Shown here: one piece after another, positions 55,263 to 64,000 of the stretch
Position numbering within the stretch: the first letter of the stretch is position 1
Layout of the letters: every line of letters begins with the position of its first letter
NCBI RefSeq assembly: GCF_003369915.1
Contig: NC_046673.1
Location: forward strand, 5,750,001 to 5,814,000
DNA from: Drosophila miranda
Lineage: Eukaryota; Arthropoda; Insecta; Diptera; Drosophilidae
Length of the DNA stretch: 64,000 nucleotides
Direction of reading: 5' to 3'
Notes under the pieces: generated by a model
Told to the model about the DNA's origin: nothing
The model's database searches: none
Seen by the model: only the letters and a program-made list of their open reading frames with translations
Program-made: the position numbers and the translations under genes

Positions 55263-58200
55263 CGATCTAGTGGCATCTGTAAGGTGAAAACACAGGTAGG
55301 TGGTCGCTACACAGCAGAGTTACAGTGAGGGAAATGCATACACCAGAAAATCTTGTCCAGAATTGCATTTTTGACTTTTACTCTAATCATGGGTTGTTTA
55401 ATATACGATAAATAGCATAAAATGAATACTGAATACATACTAGATTTAAGTCGCAAATCGAATGATAAAAAACAAACAAACAATGTGAGAGCTCGTATGT
55501 ATTTATATTATATAAGGGCGTACGCGAATATATGTAGAACATGAAATTGATTTTGAAAATTCTAGAGCATACAATTATTGTCATAATCTCAACGTACTAC
55601 AAAGGCCGTGTTTATGTTGGCTAAATATTAATCATATATTATATGTATGTACGTGTGTATGTCTGTATACATCTCGTATTCGTTTTGATCCTGTCAGCTT
55701 ATACATCATTATGCAAGCATATGTACATGTTTATGTATATGTACATGGATGTATACTTACCTAGATTTGTACAGGCTAATGTATTTGTAGCTGCATAAGT
55801 CAATAGGAGCCGGCCAATGCACTTTCAGTTCCACCTAAATCATTTTTCCGAAGGCTAATCCATTATGCTTCTAATACGCTTCTAATCCAAGGCCTTGTGA
55901 AAAATGGTTTTAGCTTCTGGAAATCAAACAGCATATCAGTTGGGATCATTTTAATCGTAATAATTACACTGTGCTACAGTGGCCTTTTACTTTACACCTA
56001 ACCAAAATTCTGTTGTAGACCTGTTCCAGTAAATCTCTTCTTTGGAATTTGCAATATACATAATCCGAAATTCGATTTTAAAAATTCTAGAAACTTTTTA
56101 GCTGACTTCGGACGCTTTAAAAACTTTAATAATTGTCACTCGGCATCTACAAGACCAATATCAATGAGAATTGAGGTTTGAAAAGGGGAAAGTATGGCAA
56201 ACCTTTCATAACTTTAAATTAGTTTCCATACAAAGGCTATGCTCAAGGTTTTAGCTTTCCAGCATTTAACATTTTTTGACATGCTAACGTATTTTTTAAA
56301 GATTTTATATCTTTGGTAGCGTCAGTTCCCAGCCAAATAAGATACTAATAATTGAAATTGTAAAAAAATTACGAAATTACGTATTTTTTAGCAAATCAAC
56401 CTGTACATTACATATGTATATTACCCAGTTTCTGATATATATTGACACTTTGAATAACTAGAATCATAGGTTCAAATATTGGCTACTTTCGCGTACCATG
56501 ATTTCAAAAGCACTGTGTTTAGCCGCACTGGGATTTCCGCATCACGAATGAAAGAGTGAAATCATGTGGAAACCAGCTCAAATTAACCGTTTGACGATAT
56601 TTGGGAGTAGATATCTAGTTTTGAAAAATGTCAAAAGATGGTTTTAAGATCCACTAAACCAGATCTACGCGGTACTCAGAGAGTACACGGTTTATATTAG
56701 ATTCCTATAGACGTAAAGCAAAGAAAGCATTTCCTATCTTAAAAAGTGTACTCTTGATCAGCATTGAAATCCGAGTCGATAGAGCCATGTTTAACGTCTA
56801 GTTTCCAGAGACTAAAAGAGGTAAAGCAACCAAATTTCAGACTCCTGTAATATCACTCGGAAAAAAATTTATTCTTAAATTTTGCCACGCCCCCTACCGA
56901 CCCCTCAAAGGAAAAGGTTTGTGACAGAGTCTAAAGAATAATCCTAATTGGCCAGATCTGCTAATCATTATATCCGGAATGAAGAAAATAATTTCCCGCG
57001 ACTGCTCGAGACGCGACCCTCGTCTCTCTCACACTCGTCCTTTTCTACAGAGTGAAATATAGAGTGTGACATTTTCTACGGTCGGTGCGGTATGGATACA
57101 GCTAGAATAGTAGTCATTGGATGGAATGAGGGTACACAAATTTAGAACATAACCAGCGCTCGCTCACTCTAGTTTTTCAAATCTCAAACCAACACAAGTC
57201 GTTTTATCGCGCTGCTTCCACCAGAGGGCGCACACTGCAAAAGGAAGAGCGTGGAATAAGTAAGCGCATTGAAGCCGTTGCGTCGCCAATGAATTTTAAT
57301 TTGTTCCTTCCGGTTATAATAATGATCCGATCTAGTTCCAGATTCGGCAATCTGTAGATATGATCTCTAGGATTCCGCGTTTTCGCGTATCCTTAAATCC
57401 TTCTGGATGCTGGAAATTTTCGTCTTTTTGGGGGGCGGGGAAAAGTTTTGAACACACACTTGTAACAGTGTGTTACAGGAGTCTGGATAGTCGCTGAGAC
57501 TGTAGACATAGCTATATCGACCCGGCTATTGATGCTGATCAATTATATATACTTTACGGTATGCGGTAAGGAAACGCTTCCTTCTGTGTGATACACACAT
57601 GCACTTCCACCACTAATCTAACATACTCCTATACTCTTTGAGTACCGGGTATACTCGTACATATTGGGATACGCGATCTGCTTTATACACGTCCTGCCAA
57701 AATCTAAATTTACATATGGATAAACATAACAGTACTAACTGAATACCGGGTATTAGTAGTGTATCGAATAACATCGATTCGACTGGTTTTTGTCTCGTGT
57801 AAAATAGATTCAAAAGTTGTAATTTTGTAGCACTGTGTCATTAATAGTGGTCTGCTTTTCCAATCCAAAGTATGGGTTTTTAGGCTCGACCTATCTTTTG
57901 CTTGAAATATGGAAATCTTCAAAACTAATCAATTATGATCAAAATGGATATTTTTCGGTAAAAATCGACCTGAGTGACCTAAACATTGATCATACTTTAT
58001 TTTTTGTCGAGTTTTCAATTAACGTAAAAAGTAGTTGGCACAGAATTTGTGGTGTGTGGATCGATGAAAGCTGTTCCAAAAACGAAGAGAACAAAGAGAA
58101 AAACAAGACGTACTATAGAAGCTTAGGAAATGTTTAACGTTAACAAACTGTGTCATTTAAAATGGATACATATCGTTTAATTATTGTTAATTCGGTTGCG

Positions 58201-59342
58201 GAACCAATGACCATTTGAGCCCAAACAAAAATAATATGTATGTAACTGTATATTTATATTTGAGTCTTTTAACTGAAGGCGGGATTGAAAATTCTTACAC
58301 AACTCGGACCAATGGGTAGAATGTTTGATTGTTTTTATTAAAAACGGTCCCATAACAAACCAAAAACTATATATAACAAAGTGAAAGTAAATAAAACACG
58401 ATCAAGAACAAGAAGCAATTGAATACGTGCAGATTTATTTTCAGTTTAGAGCTATGGTAAGGAAAATATTATTTTGAATTTATTGAAGTAACCACTGAGT
58501 CTCTATTAGCGTATCCCCCCTTTGATGCTTTAGCTTCAAAAACTCCACACCTTTCTAAATAATGACTATTCAAATGCTAAGAAATGTCCATGGGAACAGC
58601 AAGTTTCATTCTCTCGAGCTCCCAATCATTGACGACTTCTCGAATTCATATTACATCTATACAAGTGTATAAGAAAGTCGAAGTTCAGCTCAGAATAAAA
58701 ACAAAATCTAACGAGTAGCATACATATATTGATGAGCTTCTGTGCTTAAGGGACTTGACTGACTAATTTCAATTGATCCCAACTAAACCCAGTCCAATCG
58801 TCGCCGCCACCTGGCTCTGCTGGCAGCCCGTTTCCATGTCCGTGTGCCCTTAAATAACGAGAAGAAAATAAAACAAATTAAAAAGTAAAAATGTTGGAGT
58901 GAGATAACGAAACAATACTTAGAGACTAAAGAAAGTGACGAAACGAAACTTTTAGAAAGATTTTGGTTACAGAATTATATTTATTAATTAATAACTTTAA
59001 TATTTAATTATTAAACTAAATACATACATACATAATGTATAATATCGTCGTCCTCCGTCAAACCCCGATGCGACTGCGCCGGACCCCAAAAGATACAAAC
59101 AAACAAAAACCAAAAATATAAATTAATGCCAAATTGTAAAAAATAAATTTGTTTTTCATATTAAAACATTTAAAATTCGTTAAATGTAGTTTTTATTATG
59201 GAGCATCCAGCGAAACTGGACGCCCGCCGCATATGTAGATATATTTACATAAACACTCAGTATCGGAAACGATACGGACTCGAGTCCGTAAACCCTATAT
59301 ATTTTTTTTCATTCATAAAGTTAACGTTGTGCATTTAGAGCT
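55263..59342. other. Gene-poor 4 kb downstream of dpr14
   Basis: The stretch contains the dpr14 3' UTR of unknown length, TATG/CATA-rich repeats (55640-55770) and a DINE-1-type element (about 56720-57660). It also has a short GC-rich island at 58793-58857 and AT-rich sequence up to the bys 3' end. Open frames (for example 57835-58137) are A/T-driven and unrecognised. Confidence 0.5.
56720..57660. mobile_element. DINE-1/INE-1-type element with sub-terminal inverted repeats
   Basis: The left side carries TTGATCAGCATTGAAATCCG then AGTCGATAGAGCCATG. The right side carries CGACCCGGCTATTGATGCTG, ATCAATTATATATACTTTA and GGAAACGCTTCCTTCTGTG, which is the left-end module of the family inverted. The middle includes CGCCCCCTACCGACCCCTC and CAAACCAACACAAGTCGTT, both shared with other copies. 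The element is about 0.95 kb, non-coding and moderately diverged. Confidence 0.7.
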
Positions 59343-60891
59343 CTAGCCATCGTATCCAACATCAGCATCTGTGTACATTTTGACGGGCTGAGCAGCCAGG
59401 CCATTATCGGTCTCCATCATTTCGACATCGCGGCAGGTGGCTGCCTGGAGTTCTCTTCTCACATCGGGCGTGATCTTCGGATGAGATTTTTTCCTGCAAT
59501 CGGCCAATATGACACTTGCTTGGATTTAAATAATAGTTATCAAAATACTGACTTCAGGAGTTGAATCAAGGCATCCCTTTGCTCGGAAGATATATCGTTC
59601 TTGTAGCGCTGGGCAAATGTTAGCAGACTTTGATGCCATAGCACTGGGAGCTCGCGCTTATCGTTTTCGAATCTATTTATGCAGAAAGTTAATTAGTTGA
59701 AAAAAATCGTTCCAAGCTGCAATGGAACTTACCTTAGGAAGTGGAAGACAGCCGCATCGACCACGCGATAGGGCAGGGCGTAGCGCTTGTCGAGGAAAAA
59801 GCGGATGAATATGGAATTGGCACCAGAATAGCTCATCTCACAAATCTTCAGCAGGCAGGCGGACGAGTGCAGGACGGGTATGGAGTTGCGAGCCACAACA
59901 CTGCCAAAGATGATGGCCTCGCGCAGGGTGCAATCACCAGACTCTAGCAAGGGCAGAATGATGCCTTTCATGAACGCGGCCGGCTTGAAAAGAGCCCGCT
60001 TAAGGGCATTGTAGAGGTGCATGTTCAGCTTCTTGAACTCGCAAAGGTCATCACGTACACGAGGTAACAGAACCAGGTTGTAGAACCTCTGGGCCATTGC
60101 CTGCGACAAGACTGAACAGAAGATGCGGGTACCCTGGAACATGGCAGCTGCACTCCAGTTGTGTGGCTCCGTGATAAATAAGATCTGCTCCCAATTTCTC
60201 AGCTTGGGTATGATTTTGAAGGCTTTTGGAATCTTGCCACTGCGGTAACGTTTTAACACATCCCTGACACCCTCGTACATTTCCTTTACCTTCGGATCGA
60301 TCTCTTCGATTTTAAGCGAGCCTGCGTCGGAGATTTTGTTGTGAATATCAGCTTCTTTTTCTTGGATTTTCTGTGCGATAATTTCCGACAGTTGGAGCGT
60401 GCGCTTGACGTCTTTAGCCGGGTTCTGGAAGCGCTCGAATGCGGCCACATCGTCATCATCCATATCCATGTCGACCATGAAGTCGGTCTCGTTGACCTCC
60501 TCATTTTCATTTGCTTGGCCATCGTCTGAACAGAGACTTTGTTTTTAGTATGTTAAGTTGATCACTAAACGTTTATTGACTTACTCAGACTGAAGTTTAC
60601 TTTCTTAACAGTGACTAAGCTGGGAAAGTTCTCCTCATTTAATTCCAGCTGTTGCTTCTTGGCAGCCGCCAAAATCTTTTGACTGCTTTTGGCGTCTATG
60701 TTCTGCAACAGATATTATTAAAAGACATTCAGGAAGAATGGTCACATAATTCTAGACCTTACCGATGAGTCCTCCTCACGTAAATTGAACTTGCTCTTGG
60801 TTTTGGCCTTCGCAACCTTTCCTTCTGTTATCTGTTTTTCCAAGCTTACATTTTTAATTATTGCCACATTGGCCTTCTTCGGCTTGCCCAT
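59343..60891 (-). CDS. bys: Bystin, 40S ribosome biogenesis factor
   Basis: Exons 60891-60763, 60702-60585, 60525-59733, 59672-59553 and 59493-59343 total 1311 nt, or 436 aa (human bystin is 437). The N-terminus is charged ([14 protein letters not shown]). The conserved bystin domain covers about residues 150-420, with [54 protein letters not shown] and [20 protein letters not shown]. Bystin acts in the nucleolus and cytoplasm in maturation of the pre-40S particle. The fourth donor is AA|GTCAGT, a weaker but phase-consistent site. The gene is divergent from RpS6, another 40S gene. Confidence 0.96.
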
Positions 60892-61576
60892 TTTGCAAAG
60901 ATTAGAATAACAATATAGGAATCACAATACAATACACGTGCTGCTAAGCAATGAAAACAAAAACATTTTTTGCGTGTGTGGCAACCCTAGTTCACAGTTG
61001 CGTTTTCGATATGTAATATCGATATAACTATCGTATTGGACCAGACTTCTAACTAGTCTGAAGAACACAGACAACGATATACTTGTGTTGCGCTGATAGG
61101 CACAAAAGTGCAAAAATTTACTCTAAAGCGCAGAAATATTCCGAATAGACGCACCTGCGATTGAAAAGAACGCAGTTTTTTGTAATCACTATGCTTATTT
61201 TGTGTAAAAAACACTAAGTCTTCCTGTAGACGCAAATACTCATGACGAAGTCGTAGTGCTGATAGGGTATTATAAAATTGTTTTGTAAAGTGTATTAGCG
61301 CGGAATATATATTATTGAAAATCTTACAATGAAATGTATACGATTTGTATACATTGTAGATGAATGATCTAAATACGGAAACATGTTTGTACATATTTTT
61401 AAATCAGGCGCTCTAAATCACTATCGGTAAATTGAACGTATCGATACTTGTCAGTGCAACTAGTCCCAGTCCCATCCCTATTTCCTCTTCGGGTTCTTTT
61501 CCAACCCTGCGCTGGCTGAAAACAGACCTGAGCCGATTCTTTTTTTTTCTGCGCTGCCTGCAAACAGACCAACAGT
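60892..61576. promoter_or_regulatory. Divergent bys/RpS6 promoter region
   Basis: On the bys side are TGGCAACCCT (60979-60988, a variant of the recurring word) and ATATCGATAT near 61017. On the RpS6 side is TATCGATAC near 61440. The pyrimidine tract at 61538-61550 (TCTTTTTTTTTCT) fits the TCT-type initiator and 5' TOP leader of ribosomal protein genes, 27 nt before the start codon. The shared region between two ribosome-related genes is 685 bp. Confidence 0.6.
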
Positions 61577-62628
61577 ATGAAGGTGTGCTAAAAATTTGTG
61601 AAAATTGTGCAATAAACTCGGTGAACATTAAAAAATATTGCGTGAATACAAATGTATTAACACTACAGAAGTGAAATTAACCATTTTCGAATGGAAATCA
61701 TAAGTGATGCCATTAAAAATCGCAGATAGTTCTCGAGATATCCCGTATTTGTGTATTTGTAAACACATACAGATGTACGTGCATAGCTAATGGTGTTTAA
61801 CTTTGTTTTTTTGTGTTGCAGCTCAACGTTTCCTATCCCGCTACGGGATGCCAAAAGCTCTTCGAAGTTGTCGACGAACACAAGCTGCGTGTATTCTATG
61901 AGAAGCGTATGGGCCAGGTTGTGGAAGCCGATATTCTCGGTAATGAGTGGAAGGGTTACCAGCTCCGTATTGCCGGAGGCAACGACAAGCAGGGCTTCCC
62001 CATGAAGCAGGGTGTGCTGACCCACGGTAAGACACTGTCAAATCCCTTAATTCGGCGCTTACTAACTGTCAATAAATGTTTATTTTGACTAGGTCGTGTG
62101 CGTCTTCTGCTCAAGAAGGGACACTCTTGCTACCGCCCACGCCGCACTGGTGAGCGCAAGCGGAAGTCTGTGCGCGGTTGCATTGTGGATGCTAACATGT
62201 CTGTGCTGGCTCTGGTCGTCATTAAGAAAGGCGAGCAGCATATTGCTGGTTTGACCGACACCACCATCCCCCGTCGTCTGGGCCCCAAGCGTGCCAGCAA
62301 GATCCGTAAGCTGTACAACTTGAGCAAGGAGGATGACGTGCGTCGCTTCGTTGTGCGCCGTCCGCTGCCCGCCAAGGACAACAAGAAGGCCACTTCCAAG
62401 GCCCCCAAGATCCAGCGTCTTATCACCCCTGTCGTGCTGCAGAGAAAACACCGTCGCATCGCTCTGAAGAAGAAGCGTCAGACGGCCTCCAAGGAGGCAG
62501 CCGCAGACTACGCCAAACTGTTGGTGCAGCGCAAGAAGGAGTCCAAGGCTAAACGCGAGGAGGCCAAGCGTCGTCGCTCCGCCTCGATCAGGGAGTCGAA
62601 GAGCTCTATCTCAAGTGACAAGAAGTAA
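61577..62628 (+). CDS. RpS6: Ribosomal protein S6 (eS6)
   Basis: Exons 61577-61582, 61822-62026 and 62093-62628 total 747 nt, or 248 aa, the expected length. Only Met-Lys is encoded in the first exon (ATGAAG|GTGTGC). The protein then runs [20 protein letters not shown], with the S6e core and a basic C-terminal helix. The S6-kinase phosphorylation cluster is [10 protein letters not shown] followed by SSISSDKK. It is a small-subunit ribosomal protein and the classic TOR/S6K target. The poly(A) signal AATAAA lies at 62693-62698, 65 nt past the stop. In melanogaster, loss of this gene gives haematopoietic overgrowth (air8). Confidence 0.98.
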
Positions 62629-62698
62629 ATGCAGCAACTGGACTCGCAATCTTCGTTCAAGCACGGCTAGATGATGTTCTAAGAAAACAAAAAATAAA

Positions 62699-63330
62699 GT
62701 TGTACCCATTTATGTTAATAAATGTGAAAAATGGTATTCATTGTGTTCAGACTCTTTTTTTCCTGTGAAAAATGTGCACGTACAAAGTGAGGCAAAAGAA
62801 GCTGAGATGACGTAAAAAAAAGTGATTAAAGTCTGAAGTATTAAATAGAGTGGATTCTTGTGGATGCAGAGACTGGAGTTTTGGTTGTTCATAGGATAGG
62901 ATTATGGCAATTAAAGCACAGAGGGAAGCAGATTCGACTCTGTAATGCATTGTTGTAACGTTTCAACGTTCGTGCCTCTGGATTGAGAAATAGGAAATAC
63001 AGATTTGTGTACGGCTGACTAATCCCAGTAGATCCTGCATGTAGACGTAAGAGTCAGGACTCAGTTTCAAAACTTACAGCTACCGGTCTCTCCAATGGTG
63101 ACGGATCCCTCTAGTATTGCGACGAGGTCATTATTTTTTTGATCCTTCCGTACTTTGTTCTCTCTCATCATTCCATATTCATGAGTTTCCTAATCCATAC
63201 TAACTTGTTTCTCCTTTATCTTTCTGTCTTTTCTGCTACGATAAAAGTGTAAAGAGATTTGGTGGTATATTCTAAATAAATGCTGCATAAGTACAGGGGT
63301 GTATTAGATTTGTGATGAAAGTGGATGTGT
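62699..63330. other. Intergenic downstream of RpS6
   Basis: AT-rich sequence with no gene or clear repeat recognised, ending at the DINE-1-type copy that begins at about 63331. Confidence 0.5.
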
Positions 63331-64000
63331 GTAACGTCCAGAAGGAATCGTTTCCGACCCCATAAAGTATATATATTCTTGATCAGCATCAATAGCCGAG
63401 TCGATTGAGCCCTGTCTGTCTGTCCGTCCGTCCGTCCGTCCGTCCGTCCGTCTGTCTGTCCGTCCCCTTCAGCGCCTAGTGCTCAAAGACTATAAGAGCG
63501 AGAGTAACGATGTTTTGGATCCAGACTTCTGTGATATGTCACTGCTACAAGAATATTTCAAAACTTTGCCCCGCCCACTTCCGCCCCCACAAAGGGCGAA
63601 AATCTGTGGCATCCACAATTTCGACGATACGAGAAAACTGAAAACGCAGAATCGTAGAAGATGACTATATCTTCTAGAGTGCAAAATCTGAACCAGATCG
63701 TATAATTATTATAGCCAGAATCAAGAAAACAATTTCATTTTTTCTCGCTCTGTCTCTCTCTAACACACAGGTTTCATGGTCGGTTTTGCCAAATGCAAAA
63801 TATGAGTTCAAGGATCTCAGATATCCTGATATCCTGTGATATCGGACCTTGACCATTTTGTGTCAAAATTTCGCCACACCCCCTTCCGCCCCCGCAAAGG
63901 ACGAAAATCTGAGGCATCCACAAATCTCAGAGACTATTAAGGCTAGAGTAGCCAAATTTGGTACACACACTCCTTTAAGATGTCACTATAAAACGTGTAT
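63331..64000. mobile_element. DINE-1/INE-1-type element, cut by the window end
   Basis: The left end reads CCAGAAGGAATCGTTTCCGA, then CCCCATAAAGTATATATATT, then CTTGATCAGCATCAATAGCC and GAGTCGATTGAGCC. This matches the classic INE-1 start and is the reverse complement of the right ends of the other copies. A (GTCC)n run follows. A module of about 60 bp (CCCCGCCCACTTCCGCCCCC, then AAAGGGCGAAAATCTG) occurs at 63568-63625 and again at 63870-63927. The element runs off the window. Confidence 0.8.
63414..63465. repeat. GTCC tetranucleotide repeat
   Basis: About a dozen GTCC/GTCT units, the characteristic microsatellite near the 5' end of DINE-1-type elements. Confidence 0.9.

Noticed and set aside
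57835-58137. 100-codon plus-strand frame downstream of dpr14
   Set aside because: It is in AT-rich gene-poor DNA next to an old repeat, with no family match and no splice or promoter context.
62089-62459. Antisense frames across RpS6 exon 3
   Set aside because: They are shadows of a highly biased ribosomal protein gene.

Overview
The window is euchromatic DNA from a Drosophila species, most likely one of the obscura group. Compact introns of about 50-70 nt, dense genes on both strands, and Drosophila core-promoter motifs (DRE, Ohler motif 1, E-box) all fit the genus. Armadillo is near-identical to the melanogaster protein except in a variable Gly-rich stretch of its C-terminal tail, so this is not D. 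melanogaster. DINE-1/INE-1-type interspersed repeats occur in at least four places. Every recognised gene whose location I remember is X-linked in melanogaster (Muller A), so this is probably X chromosome (XL in pseudoobscura-like species); that assignment is recalled, not computed.

Left block, 1 to about 38.2 kb. Armadillo/beta-catenin (minus, six coding exons, two candidate non-coding first exons) is followed by a promethin/LDAF1-like lipid-droplet gene (minus), a small FAM183/CFAP144-like gene (minus) and an EDEM2-type ER mannosidase with a very long C-terminal extension (minus). Then come Rabconnectin-3B/WDR7 (plus, one 4.6-kb open exon), mip130/LIN9 (plus), eIF2B-epsilon (minus, convergent with mip130) and Ocrl/INPP5B (plus). 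These genes sit near melanogaster cytological 2B-2C.

Right block, about 39.9 to 64 kb. Ykt6 (minus) and hold'em/MEIOB (plus) are divergent. Next are snazarus/SNX25 (minus, 12 exons), spidey/17-beta-HSD12 (minus, with a small ORF nested in an intron on the other strand), dpr14 (plus), bystin (minus) and RpS6 (plus). These are genes I associate with melanogaster region 7. The join between the blocks, about 38.2-39.9 kb, is therefore a probable rearrangement breakpoint relative to melanogaster.

The genes do not form one pathway; most are housekeeping (translation: eIF2B-epsilon, RpS6, bys; membrane traffic and lipid: Ocrl, Ykt6, Rbcn-3B, snz, LDAF1, spidey; ER quality control: Edem2; chromatin: mip130). 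Full exon chains were built by eye from splice signals and reading phase, and every complete model closes on a multiple of three. Larger gene-poor stretches hold UTRs, long introns, microsatellites and degraded DINE-1 copies. I saw no tRNA or rRNA gene, no CRISPR array and no LTR or other virus-like element. No previously undescribed multi-gene system is evident. The most interesting items are the duplicated arm first exons, the conserved frame-shifting arm cassette exon, the EDEM2 extension, a recurring AGTGTTGCCA promoter word, a 340-bp inverted-repeat insertion and two small candidate genes.
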